From NCBI GenBank assembly GCA_004352715.1, contig SCFE01000091.1, positions 1,614,726 to 1,678,725 on the forward strand: a DNA stretch of 64,000 bases, written 5' to 3'. The stretch is from Hofstenia miamia (taxonomy: Eukaryota > Xenacoelomorpha > Acoela). This document shows, in pieces, positions 47,385 through 59,235 of this stretch. The notes under the pieces are model-generated. The model saw only the letters and a program-made list of their open reading frames with translations, ran no database searches and was not told where the DNA came from. The position numbers were made by a program, and so were the translations under genes. Numbering within the stretch: the stretch's first letter is position 1; every line of letters starts with the position of its first letter.

Positions 47385-48445
47385 TATATCCGGTGCTATT
47401 AGCAAAGGTTCAAAGAACTATCATCAGAGACTGCCGCCTCTCAGATCCTTATGCTGTAACTATTAGCAATATATAAATCAATATAATTTGTAGGAGATAT
47501 ATGCATATAATTGCATTAATGATCTATGCACGCTTAATCGAATTTCTCAAATGTTTTAGTATTTCATTAAATATTTCACATCATCCTTATCTAGTATAAA
47601 GCTTAATAATTTTCTAAAAAATATTTTCTTTACTTTTATCTGTTCAAAACAAACTAAAAAAGATATTTTGCGATTAGGTTAGGACCAATGGTGTAGTGGA
47701 GGCGGGCTCAGGGGGCTGAGTTTACTATGTTAAAATTTATTTGAGGCTCAGCCCCCTTTCATCTCAGGATCAAAACTACAGAAATTCAATCATTGAGATC
47801 ATTTAAATTACAATATGCTTTCCTGTATCTAACACTGTCACCTAAAGAAGCTGACATGTATTCAGAAGATGAATGAGAAATTTAAGCATTCTTTAACTTT
47901 AAGCAGATTGGTGATGATTTAAAATGACATACCGTTTATCCACATTTTCAAACAATTTTCTCCAAGTCTATTAGGGAAAATGTAAATCGTTAAATATGGA
48001 CATAATTATTAGTAAGCATGCTTTAAAAGATGAAATGTTTTTCCTATTTTTCTTTGAAAATGCTAATTTTTTGAAAAAGTTTTAAACTCTCTCAATACTT
48101 AAAGTGCAGTTGTGAGAAAGTCTAAACCAAATGCGACCAACCATTGCACTTCAATTATTTCTGTTTATGTGGAGAAGACACTCTTCAATCTTGTGGACTT
48201 TTAGATTGATTCATTTTCTGAAAACTAGGTGTGGAAAGAATTTGAATTTTTCTCGAAAAATGTGTTTCTCATTGAAAAAAATAGTTACTTGCATATACTT
48301 CAAGCACAATAATATGTTCTAAAACAAATCTTTACTATTGCATAAGCCGTCCCAAACCAAAGGTATGGTCATGCAAAAAGCTTTCAATATTTCTTAACAG
48401 GGTTGGATAAAAAATAAGACTAGTAGAAATAGGATAAAGTTTGTG
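47385..48445. repeat. Diverged repeat, copy 2
   Basis: Partner of 45177-46240. Its second block lies inside the hAT-like element that starts at 47686, so either the element inserted into this copy or the second block is itself element-derived. Confidence 0.45.
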
Positions 48446-49223
48446 GAACAACAATAACAAATAATAATGCCATGTTTAGAGCCCGTATGCCCGGCTCTAG
48501 CCTGTAGAGCTTTGTTCGTGCCTATCCCATGTTATAGGAAATTTTTTTTACAAAAGCTATGAAAAATTTTAAAAAATCCTAGGTTGCTAAGATTAATAAT
48601 GAAATTAAAATTGTGTCTACATTTTCATGAAAAGTATTGGAAGATATCCAGGATTTTCAAATGTTCGAGAATCTAACGGCAAATTCAGCAAACATTTCCA
48701 AATAAAATCACACATTGTACACAATATCTGTACATATGCATGGCCTACTAACTAAATTTAGTTGGCCATGATATATGCTGATCTCACATATACTACAGAT
48801 AATGTTTTGGTACAAACTTTATTCAATCAAAAAGCAAGAAAAATAAGAACAGATATAAAGTTTAATTTAAAAAATAGTAAAATTAGTAAAATCATTAAAA
48901 TCAAGAGCATCGGCACCTGCCCTTTCTTTAAAGGAGGTCTTGTAAAAATAGCTGATATTATTTCCCAAAATGCATTTGATTTGAAAGTCAATCAATCAAT
49001 CTTTCAATTGTGACGTCTTAAAAACTCCCAAATTTATAGACCACTTTCAATAGCGTCATGTTTGCAGAATATGTTCAAGATTAAATTAACATAATCTAAA
49101 CATAAAAGACAGTTTTGGCAAAGATCATAAAAAGGGCACAATATAAGCCAATAGCTGAACCTATATGTTGAAGGTCTTACCACTATTAGAGTCCCCTTTT
49201 TAAAATTTTAGCACTACACCCTG
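47686..49223. mobile_element. hAT-like element with perfect 8-bp target duplication
   Basis: GTTAGGAC occurs at 47678-47685 and 49224-49231. The ends CAATGGTGTAGTGG and, inverted, CACTACACCCTG agree around GTGTAGTG. The 8-bp duplication and CA-starting ends are typical of hAT. No transposase is readable. An 83-codon ORF at 48762-49013 has no hAT features. It contains a SINE-like repeat (48444-48538, reverse). Confidence 0.7.
48444..48538 (-). repeat. SINE-like repeat, copy 2
   Basis: Reverse orientation copy of 19457-19556: ATAAC near one end, GGCATACGGGCTCT, CATG, then TTGTTATTGTTGTTC. Confidence 0.4.
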
Positions 49224-49231
49224 GTTAGGAC

Positions 49232-49742
49232 TGTTCATTTCTTAAACTTTCAATGTATCTAAGCTATATTATAAAATTGTTAAGAAAAAGTAGGTGTGTA
49301 TCTATATGATAAATATAAAATATAGACCTTTGAAAAATTGAACCAAAATTTCCATTTCTCTGAAAAGTTGAAATATTTATTCCTAGAAGTATACAAAATT
49401 CCTTTTCTTACTAAATCGAATAAAATTAGGCATTTCTGCATTTCTTTGGAAAGTATAAAATATTTGCTTTGTATGCAAATGATCACTAAGCAATAGGGAT
49501 CTAAATATTATTGAAGTCGGTAAATTTTGTGCAAAGTCATTATTCTCCTCATTTTAAGGGACTTTAAAATGTACGGATGGTGCAATCTTCCAGAGTGCTG
49601 AGTTTTAAAAATTTAGGTTGCATTGTGCAACCACTTATGTTAAGGATTCTAAAAGTATGTCTAAAAGTATGCACGCAATATTGTAATATCGCTACCCAGG
49701 TGAAACTAACACTTCATAACTAGATAATCTACTTAGAGAATC
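49232..49742. other. AT-rich sequence, nothing recognised
   Basis: No supported feature. Confidence 0.4.
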
Positions 49743-50482
49743 AATCCAGGGATCAGCGCCAGCTATCACGGGGTAAGTATTATCTAAGTTTCCTCTTCTT
49801 TTCTTTAATTGTGTATTCCACACTGCATTAACAGATGTTCCAATAACAATTATTAAGTAGTATTATTTAGATACTTCATCGAGGGAAGAGGAGTGAAATC
49901 TCTGGGCGCACTTGCCCGACGCCAAGTCACTGAGATCATAACAGGCTCGCCAGAACTATCAGCAACTCCATCCTTTTCCGTAGTTACAGATCCAATCCAT
50001 TGTGAGTCCAACTCAGCTCAGTCTCATGAAACTATGTTTGTTATGTGTGCCTTAATGNCGATGGCAAAACGCCTTTGTTGCATTTATTACTACATGCTAG
50101 GGAATGAATCAAGTGCAAGCCAAACGGGTGGAAAATCCCTACACCTATCCATAACTTAGCTGCAATNAATCCAGGGATCAGCGCCAGCTATCACGGGGTA
50201 AGTATTATCTAAGTTTCCTCTTCTTTCCTTTAATTGTGTATTCCACACTGCATTAACAGATGTTCCAATAACAATTATTAAGTAGTATTATTTAGATACT
50301 TCATCGAGGGAAGAGGAGTGAAATCTCTGGGCGCACTTGCCCGACGCCAAGTCACTGAGATCATAACAGGCTCGCCAGAACTATCAGCAACTCCATCCTT
50401 TTCCGTAGTTACAGATCCAATCCATTGTGAGTCCAACTCAGCTCAGTCTCATGAAACTATGTTTGTTATGTGTGCCTTAATG
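49743..50482. repeat. 315-bp repeat around a 108-bp island between Ns (assembly join)
   Basis: 49743-50057 and 50168-50482 are near identical. Single Ns at 50058 and 50167 isolate a 108-bp piece between them. Probably overlapping contigs or alleles strung together. Confidence 0.85.
49871..50057 (+). CDS. Possible exon, unknown protein
   Basis: An open segment after an acceptor-like tattatttag, reading YFIEGRGVKSLGALARRQ, then a Ser/Thr/Pro-rich stretch. GC content is higher than in neighbours. About 100 bp upstream, CACGGGGTAAGTATT (near 49770) is a strong donor-like signal, and an intron-like T-rich tract separates the two. The segment is repeated at 50296-50482. It is not a recognised family. 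It may be an exon or part of an LTR. Confidence 0.25.
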
Positions 50483-50515
50483 AGTAAAATAAACTATGAA
50501 CACAAATCGACTTAG

Positions 50516-51515
50516 NNNNNNNNNNNNNNNNNNNNNNNNNNNNNNNNNNNNNNNNNNNNNNNNNNNNNNNNNNNNNNNNNNNNNNNNNNNNNNNNNNNNN
50601 NNNNNNNNNNNNNNNNNNNNNNNNNNNNNNNNNNNNNNNNNNNNNNNNNNNNNNNNNNNNNNNNNNNNNNNNNNNNNNNNNNNNNNNNNNNNNNNNNNNN
50701 NNNNNNNNNNNNNNNNNNNNNNNNNNNNNNNNNNNNNNNNNNNNNNNNNNNNNNNNNNNNNNNNNNNNNNNNNNNNNNNNNNNNNNNNNNNNNNNNNNNN
50801 NNNNNNNNNNNNNNNNNNNNNNNNNNNNNNNNNNNNNNNNNNNNNNNNNNNNNNNNNNNNNNNNNNNNNNNNNNNNNNNNNNNNNNNNNNNNNNNNNNNN
50901 NNNNNNNNNNNNNNNNNNNNNNNNNNNNNNNNNNNNNNNNNNNNNNNNNNNNNNNNNNNNNNNNNNNNNNNNNNNNNNNNNNNNNNNNNNNNNNNNNNNN
51001 NNNNNNNNNNNNNNNNNNNNNNNNNNNNNNNNNNNNNNNNNNNNNNNNNNNNNNNNNNNNNNNNNNNNNNNNNNNNNNNNNNNNNNNNNNNNNNNNNNNN
51101 NNNNNNNNNNNNNNNNNNNNNNNNNNNNNNNNNNNNNNNNNNNNNNNNNNNNNNNNNNNNNNNNNNNNNNNNNNNNNNNNNNNNNNNNNNNNNNNNNNNN
51201 NNNNNNNNNNNNNNNNNNNNNNNNNNNNNNNNNNNNNNNNNNNNNNNNNNNNNNNNNNNNNNNNNNNNNNNNNNNNNNNNNNNNNNNNNNNNNNNNNNNN
51301 NNNNNNNNNNNNNNNNNNNNNNNNNNNNNNNNNNNNNNNNNNNNNNNNNNNNNNNNNNNNNNNNNNNNNNNNNNNNNNNNNNNNNNNNNNNNNNNNNNNN
51401 NNNNNNNNNNNNNNNNNNNNNNNNNNNNNNNNNNNNNNNNNNNNNNNNNNNNNNNNNNNNNNNNNNNNNNNNNNNNNNNNNNNNNNNNNNNNNNNNNNNN
51501 NNNNNNNNNNNNNNN
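50516..51515. other. Assembly gap of exactly 1000 Ns
   Basis: A default-size gap. The minus-strand gag gene to its right runs into it. Confidence 0.95.
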
Positions 51516-52469
51516 TATATTCACTTGCTTTTTACAATTTTCTCTCTTATGACCTTTTTGGCCACAATCGTGACATCTGATATCTTTTTGTTTTATCTTC
51601 TTCATTTGCCCATCTCTGGTCTTAAATTTTATGACTTTTTCAGCTTTTCTTTCTTCATTTGGTTTCGAGTACTTCTCATTACTCTTCCATTTGCTGTTAC
51701 TTTGTCCGGTTTTGTTCCACGTGGCTTTCTCATATATTCGTGAATTGTTTTCCAACATCACCTGTATATCTACCGCTTTTCTTATTAGTTTCTCCATTGT
51801 ATCATCTACATCGCATTTAGCTTCAAATTGCTGTCTGATGTTTTCCGGCAAACCTTTCGCTATATGCGAGAATAAATCGTACTTCGAGTAGTGTCCACTT
51901 CTCGAACTCAGCATCACCAGTCTTTGCACCTGAGACATGTAATTTCTTATATCGTCAAATTTTCTCATTTTCGTTCCATTCAAAATGAAACGGTACTGGT
52001 TTTTGAAACTCTCATTTCGATAGTATTCCAGAAAGTTTCCTGTCAAACATTCGTAATCTATTTTCGTTTCCGTATCCAATATCAGGTAGTGCTGGTAAGC
52101 TGCTCTGGTTAGGTATAACGGTAATCGTGCTGCTGCTGCTTGTTTGTTCACTTTCCTTTCTCTCATTGTTAGTTCGAATAACTGAAGCCATTCTTCAAAT
52201 GTCGGAGAGAAGCTGTCAATTTTTCCTGAGAATGTTCTTATCTGCGCTTTGCAGGGTGTGGTTTCTTCGTTATCGTTCTCCGTCAATATTGAGCTATTAA
52301 ATCTCGGTTTATCCGGAGTCTCGCATTTCTTCATCCTTCTTTTGACTTCGTTCGTTATTTCATTAATTATTTTTTCCTTCTCTTCTTCTTCAGTTATTTG
52401 TTCCTCATCGAACTGTTCTTGTTCACTTTGTTGTTTTCTCTTCCTTCTTTTCCCCCTACGCTTTCTCAT
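51516..52469 (-). CDS. Retrotransposon Gag-like protein, 3' end lost in gap
   Basis: 318 open codons on the minus strand from ATG (52469) to the gap edge. The first 70 residues are highly charged, rich in K, R and E. A helical gag-like domain follows (IRTFSGKIDSFSPTFEEWLQ, LPLYLTRAAYQHYL, DYECLTGNFLEYY), then a DNA/RNA-binding zinc knuckle CHDCGQKGHKRENC near the end (about 51577-51536), CX2CX4HX4C. This layout is that of Gag in LTR retrotransposons of the gypsy type. No stop or frameshift occurs, in contrast to the gag at 448-1250, so this copy is younger. Pol is expected beyond the gap but was not seen. Confidence 0.78.
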
Positions 52470-53279
52470 TAGTCCTGCCTAAATCTCCTCTTTAATTGTT
52501 ATATCTTTCTCTATCATTCCCTGACTAATTTAGTTTTCCCATCACTACATGTCCTCGATTATTATTTTTCTGATCGCTTGCTTTTGACTAATACGACTAA
52601 TACGAAATTAAATTACCCAATGCAAGTTATTCTACTTCTAAAGTTAACCCCTGTTTCTCCATAATCCATAACCATCCACTTCATTACTCCCATCAACTTT
52701 CATATAGTAATCTATTTACACCTGTGACAATTGTTTGCTCTACTACTAGCTTGCTTCTTTTGATTCACCTTGGAAATAGCAATCTGGTTTTCTTATCTAT
52801 TTTTAAACTCATTTTTCCTTGCTTCAGTGTCTAGATCTATTGGTTGCACCTCTTATTTTAGTATTACCAACTCTTCAACTCTTTCCCTTACGTTTCTCAA
52901 TTTTCTCCTGCTGATCATGCTTTACCTGCAAGCCTCTAATCAGTAACCTTTAGTCGTGATGATCTTTTTTCATTGTTTCGATTATTTTCTTCGTATACTT
53001 ACTTCTGATCTGACCTTCTTCCTTTATAGCACTCCAATCCCACATCCTTCTCTGTGCACATGCGGTGCTTTCCATTGCTTTATGTGTATCCTATATTTCC
53101 ATTTCTTGAATCCAGACTTGCGACTATTATTCTAAAATTCTTAGGACTCTCTGACCATTGTAACCATTAGGGTTCTGCCGAGGTCTGAGGATCTTTGCTC
53201 TATCATGATTTGTCATCAGTTCTGTTTCGATTCATACAATTTATTACGACAATCACAGTTGCTTAACCTATGAATACTA
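52470..53279 (-). other. Probable 5' leader/LTR of the Gag-encoding element
   Basis: The plus strand is strongly pyrimidine-rich, in line with the gag gene next to it. No LTR pair can be shown because the other end lies in or beyond the gap. No primer-binding site was identified. Confidence 0.3.
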
Positions 53280-53410
53280 ATGTGTGCCTTTACACACTCC
53301 TCAGAGAATAAAAAAACTATTATTATTACATTAGCACACCTATTATCAATGTTGTTACTAATAGCGATGCTATATTTTAAAACAAAATTTTTTAGATGTT
53401 TTTTCTGCAG

Positions 53411-53671
53411 ATTACATACTAGGAATAATTTCTACAAATGTTTGCGAGTGCTCAATGATAATAGTTGTAAGGCATTGCATAAAATGAATTCTTTCATAAA
53501 TTTAATACAGAACTCACAAAATATAATACTAAGTAGCAAACAAATTATGATTCTTGAAATGATGTTAAGAACAAGGCATCTTGAGATTTGGAAAAGAATG
53601 CAAAAGGAGTGTGCTTTAAAGGAGGATTACGTGAAGGAGCTACATATCATTCACAGCTTTTGTTTGGAGAC
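53411..53671 (+). CDS. Possible internal exon, unknown protein
   Basis: An open 87-codon segment with a good acceptor (ttttttctgcag up to 53410) and donor (GTATGT from 53672). The peptide has a helical, lysine-rich character (LEMMLRTRHLEIWKRMQK). An ATG at 53280 would extend it upstream through a hydrophobic segment, but the acceptor suggests the upstream part is intronic. The family is not recognised. Confidence 0.3.
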
Positions 53672-53694
53672 GTATGTGGAGTGAGCACACTGTG

Positions 53695-54293
53695 AAGTTC
53701 TTTTGTAAAGAGACTGGGCTTAAGCGAGAGATTATATAAGATTAATATCATCATTACAATTTACATCAATTATTAGAGGTGAGACTGTAATTTTGATATT
53801 TGCGAATTTCGACACCTCAAATACTTGTATTGAATTTCAGGAATTTCCAAACCTCTGCAATCATGTTTTACAAAAATATGCATATAAATGTTGGTTTGCA
53901 TGTTTAAGTAATACTTTGAAGTTGTTATCGACAGACAACTTATGCAGAAATTAAATTGGTGTATTTAAGTTCTGCATTAACGGTTCGTGACTGTTTGGCC
54001 TACAATTGTCCCCTAAGCAAAATTTACTTAGAGATTTCTTGGAAAATATTACAGTTACACGAATGAAATTCTATGACTTTTCACTAAGCAAAGAACCATT
54101 TAAATGAAAAAAAAACTTCAGGTTGAATTTGAATAAAGTGTTGCCCTGCGAAATTATATACTTGTGACTGTTTGGGGTGCACATGCACTCCAACATATAG
54201 ATGCTGAGTTACAAAAAAATTTAATGAAATTATCTACATACATATATAGGCATGTATTTATATATGATGTATACATTATACAACAAATATATA

Positions 54294-54335
<42 letters not shown>

Positions 54336-55460
54336 TGGGCTCGTAAATCTCATAAACTCTCATGGAACCATTTATAATGAATGCCGGGAAATCATCCAGT
54401 CCCATGATATTTAATATTTCAGATGGTCTGGGCTCATAAATATAGTAACTGCGGCCCGGATTTTGGCCAACGTAGAGGATATACCTTGGGACAACATTGG
54501 GACAATTAATCAACAAATTTCTTACTACTCGTATAGAAAGAGAATTGAAACTAGATCCAATAGGATTAAATAGGGCTGGCACTGGATTCAACAAAATTCT
54601 GTTCATGCAGAACTCTATAAGGTCTGGGATTTCGGATTTTTAGTTTGGAAGAATTAGAGTATAGGAAACATTAAGTGATAAATATTTTTTGTGTAGTTTC
54701 AATTCTTCTGAAATAATATAAATATTTTAAGTTTGATAATAATTCACTTAGATGATTTTTGACATTTGATGAAATGAATTTGAGAAATTGTTGTATATTA
54801 ATATAATACCACATCTTCGGAAGCTTTTCAGGGCCTAAACCCTTTTCGAACTGCAAAGGTGATGGTGGTATTTCCTCCAACTATTAAATTTTCATTATTT
54901 TTGAAAAAGGCGTGGAGCTTTCTTAGTCAGACTGAATGATTTTTCGTAATTTTATTTGGGATCGCAACTCCCCAAAAAATTTTTCTAAATAAATGCTCAT
55001 TTTATGTTTTATGTTTTTCATGGTATTGTTTTTCAAAAGGGGTATAGATTTCCCATTTTTGCAAAAATTATTATTACTGTTATTTTTAAAAAAGTATGTA
55101 AAATATGCAAGAGAATTGTAATTTTGATAAATTCTATTATTTGTAATTAAAACCAATATTTCATTGATTTCAAAATATCCACAAATTTTTAGATGTGATG
55201 ACGTCGTCAAAAATAATGATGGCATCAAATTTCTTAATATTTTAAGTTGATAGCGTTGATATGAAAAACATCGGTGCAAAGCATTGCCCATCTCGAGTTA
55301 GCTAAGGCGATGAAATTCTCCCTTCCCAAGTCAGGGAAGTCCAAAACGCCCAGATAGAAAACGGCTAAGAAAACTTCATTCCCAATATATTTCACTTTAA
55401 GGAATACATAGCTTCATTTTTTATGATATAAGGGTTACACAAATTGATGAAATCTATTTA
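53695..55460. other. AT-rich sequence with one (TA)n run
   Basis: A (TA)n tract at 54298-54328. ORFs here (54295-54606, 54671-54880 and 54923-55291, minus strand) show no family features. Confidence 0.4.
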
Positions 55461-55463
55461 AAT

Positions 55464-55505
55464 GATAGGGTGTACTCGAAATGTACTCAAAATGAAATCG
55501 CAAAC
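55464..55505. mobile_element. Fragment resembling the Mutator-like MITE end
   Basis: ATAGGGTGTACTCGAAATGT followed by ACTCAAAATGAA parallels the terminal repeat of the MITE at 58271 (ATAGGGTGCACGCGAAACAC). It is possibly a solo decayed end. Confidence 0.3.
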
Positions 55506-55509
55506 GCCA

Positions 55510-56960
55510 TCTATCGGTATTCATAGCAATTCAATAATAGAAAACTAAGTTTTATTTTTTAAATACAATTAATATTTGTATAAATTTTGCTACTTATATG
55601 TACAAAGTTATAGTGCAGCATCAAAGACTACTCTAGAATAATTCTTGCGCAGCATATTTAATATACGATGTGATCCACTTAGCTACGTGTAGTCCCTATT
55701 AAAATGTATATTTTATATATTAGAAATAATAATGACGGAAAATATCAATTTGCTGCATAGCATAGATATATGGGTAGTGAAGTCATCTTTTGTCCATTAC
55801 TATTGCTCTAAGTTCATCCAGCTAAAATGAGTCATTTGCCAATTTCGGAGTAAAGCACATAACAAAAAGTTTAGTTTTATATGAGTTAATACTATTCAAT
55901 GTCAATAATTGATACGAAAATGTTAAAATATTTATATTTTAGTTGAGTACTTCATCATCATTGTAAATGTTGTAAAGCATTGTAGGCTGCATTGTCAAAA
56001 ACATTTGATAGTCAAACTTTTCCTAAAATTAAAAAATGCATTGTTTTTCAAAGTTGTAGTAAATATGTCAAGCTGTCATTTCGCGTAACTACTTAATTTG
56101 CGTAATGAACTGCTCTTTTTGAAACGCTGTCAGTTAAGCTATTTGTGTTTTCTATGAGTTCTTGACAATCCGCTAAATTTAATCCTTTCAGTAATTCATT
56201 AAAAGTAGAAAAATTAAATATATCTCCAGCTGTGTATTCACAAAAATATTTTAGAAAAGTGTATTGATGAGCATTTCATGTATTGATCATTTATTAATTA
56301 AAGAAATTTACACTTGGAAAATCTTTGTCCTTCTTAAGGCCACATGCATAACACTTTTTGATTATGAGCAATTTCTACAAATCTTTTATGGTTTCTTCAA
56401 AAGCACTTCTCCTTTTTGTCCACTGACCTCCTCAGAGTACAGTTTTGCAATGAATAAAATAGTTATTTCATAATGTTTGATACTATCGAAAATCTTGAAT
56501 TTTATGAGTTTCCGATTTGCTTAAGTTTAAAACCCTTTAATATTAATTACACATAACTCTATTTGTGGTAATTCAGACAAAATATGATTTTAGAGAAAAA
56601 GTCATTTATATGTTCCCAATGGGTACACAATAGAGTTATGCCAATTAACCCGTTTTTTCCATACTACAGTCAGTTGAGCATTTTGATTAGACAACTGAAG
56701 CTCTTCAATGTCATTTGGACATTATGAATTAGGGATTGCTCATTGAATCAATATCGCCCAAAGTAGACTAAGTTGGTGTATTGAGTACTGACGTAGTCAA
56801 CAGCAGATGTTCTCCATCAAATTCAGCGCCTTCCTGAAATGAAGATATTAAACTATATAAAGTTATGGGTAGTCTACAATCGTATTGAAGGATGAAGTGA
56901 AACCAGGTCGAATGTGGTGAATCAATTTGATTTTGTGATATGGCTTTCTCTTTAATACTA
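55510..56960. other. AT-rich sequence, nothing recognised
   Basis: No supported gene. Confidence 0.4.
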
Positions 56961-57472
56961 ACCCTAGTCGAAATTTCTTTAAAGTTATTAAGGATAATTT
57001 AAGAATTTTTGATCAAAATTTGGCAAGAATTTTAAGGATTTTCAAAGAAACTTTAAAAAATTTTGAAGATTCTTAAGGAAACTTTAAGAAATAATAAGGG
57101 ATTCTTAAAGTAACATACAAGAATATATATTTTTTACAAAAAATTTAGAAATATAAAACACTGAAAATATTTCAGACAAATTTTAAACAGTTTACAACAA
57201 GAATATCTGGGTAAATGAATAAAATAGAAACTGTGAAAATTTAAGCAAATGAATTAGAAGTTCTTCTAAAATAGTTTCAGCGGTGGTGAGAACATGAGGC
57301 GAAAATCTAACAACAAAGGTATCTCAACTTTTCTGTGTAGTGAGCACAAAGCAAATGATAATCTCATTTGAATTTACTTTGACATCTTTTCCAACTAACG
57401 AACTTTCATTGTACCTGCAGTCGTTTTTCCAAGAATATTTCATTATATGAAATGACAACGTCAGAATCTCCT

Positions 57473-57967
57473 TCAGAAAACAGGCAGGAACTTTCCAATA
57501 TGAATGCTGCCAAATTTATAAGAGCGAAGAAAGCGTTCAGATGGCAGTGACAAGTGGTCTCGTACAAATTGGAAAGTGGCATTTGAAATAAACTGCAACA
57601 TTAGGGAAAATCTGATAATCATAGAAGAATATTTAAGCTTACCATGATATTCTTTTTGACATAGATCATCAAGAAAAGTGTGCATATCTTCAAATTTAAT
57701 CAAATATTGGCACAATTTATTGACATGAGAACATCTATTAATCTAGCACCCTTTGATAGAACAGAGCCACTTAGGAAGAGGAAATCTATTACCAAATATA
57801 TAAAGCTGAACCATAAAGTCAGCGTTGGAATCTGAAGACCAAGAAGCAGGAAAGTCAATAAGTTTTAACCCCTTTATTGAAGTAAGAAGATCTTTATTAT
57901 TAAATTTTGCTAATTCATCTACTTCTGTTTGTGTTGTAATTGGCTTCCGGGAAAGAGTCACGTTTTT
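57473..57967 (-). pseudogene. P-element/THAP9-like transposase fragment
   Basis: Two minus-strand open pieces. The second (57715-57473) includes KYSSMIIRFSLMLQFISN and FVRDHLSLPSERFLRSY. These resemble the P-element transposase segment where a KYS-start helix, a LxFYS-type strand and an LPxxxTIRxW helix-turn-helix follow each other. The first (57967-57743) starts after an acceptor-like tttag and is not recognised. The Arg/Trp of the LPHPxTIRxWY box reads RFLRSY here. The catalytic domain is missing, so this is a remnant, or an exon of a host gene derived from such a transposase. Confidence 0.4.
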
Positions 57968-58020
57968 CTAAACGTCACCAATTAAAATAAGATTATTTAC
58001 CTAACTTATTGTATATATGC

Positions 58021-58060
<40 letters not shown>

Positions 58061-58064
58061 TATA
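58021..58064. repeat. (TA)n microsatellite
   Basis: A TA run with one C interruption. Confidence 0.9.
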
Positions 58065-58270
58065 AACAAACTATACAGTATCCATATTTGCTGCATTTAG
58101 GGTTAAGTACACTCAATGCAACATCGTAAACCTCTTTAAAATTTGAGCATGCATGCATTGGCGTAGCCAGTCAAATATGTAAACAGACACAGATATGCTT
58201 TAATAAATATTTTTAGCCTATTTTCAATTAGAATAGTAATTCATCTCATCTTAATACTAATGATTTCAAG

Positions 58271-58451
58271 GCAAAGGTATAGAATAGGGTGCACGCGAAA
58301 CACGCGGTCAAAATAAACACTAATCCGGGGTAAAAAGCGATGAGAAGTGCAATAACAGACTCAAATAGTTCAAAAAATAATAGATATAGACCGATAACTT
58401 TACATAATTAGTGTTTATTTTATCCGCGTGCACCCTATTCTATACCTTCGC
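58271..58451. mobile_element. Mutator-like MITE, 181 bp, 11-bp target duplication
   Basis: Ends GCAAAGGTATAGAATAGGGT and, inverted, the same with one change. The repeat continues through GCACGCG and the AAATAAACACTAAT block, giving arms of about 45-50 bp. ATGATTTCAAG occurs directly at both borders (58260-58270 and 58452-58462). A 9-11 bp duplication with long arms and no gene is typical of Mutator-type MITEs. Its right half recurs at 58805-58885 because of an assembly overlap. Confidence 0.75.
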
Positions 58452-59235
58452 ATGATTTCAAGTCAATATGTGATTAATTAACTGCTAAAAATACATCTGA
58501 GTTCATTTTAGGTGATACACTACATGTATAAGTGAGAAACTAACATTTACAGATTTCGTACATTACTCAGAAAAGTTCAAATTCACACCTCCAGTGCTTA
58601 TTTTGATGTTATTGTGACGATAAAGCAAACAATCGTAATACCAAAATAAGATCATTTTAATAATTTTAAAGATGCTATTGTACTATATCAGTTTAAACTG
58701 TAAGCATATGAATTTGAAAAAACTTTACCTTTAAGGAATTTGGGAAGTTAAATTCGGTAGAAACGAAATCATTCTTCAATTTCTTCCTGTTTGAGTATAA
58801 TAANAAAAATAATAGATATAGACCGATAACTTTACATAATTAGTGTTTATTTTATCCGCGTGCACCCTATTCTATACCTTCGCATGATTTCAAGTCAATA
58901 TGTGATTAATTAACTGCTAAAAATACATCTGAGTTCATTTTAGGTGATACACTACATGTATAAGTGAGAAACTAACATTTACAGATTTCGTACATTACTC
59001 AGAAAAGTTCAAATTCACACCTCCAGTGCTTATTTTGATGTTATTGTGACGATAAAGCAAACAATCGTAATACCAAAATAAGATCATTTTAATAATTTTA
59101 AAGATGCTATTGTACTATATCAGTTTAAACTGTAAGCATATGAATTTGAAAAAACTTTACCTTTAAGGAATTTGGGAAGTTAAATTCGGTAGAAACGAAA
59201 TCATTCTTCAATTTCTTCCTGTTTGAGTATAATAA
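58373..59235. repeat. 431-bp tandem copy across a single N (assembly join)
   Basis: 58373-58803 and 58805-59235 are the same sequence with an N at 58804 between them. Confidence 0.9.

Noticed and set aside
54295-54606. 103-codon minus-strand ORF reading into a Tyr/Ile tail
   Set aside because: The tail is (TA)n and the rest has no recognisable family or splice support.
57473-57715. An intron at the GTAAGC near 57655
   Set aside because: The frame stays open through it and the similarity to P-type transposase continues without a break.
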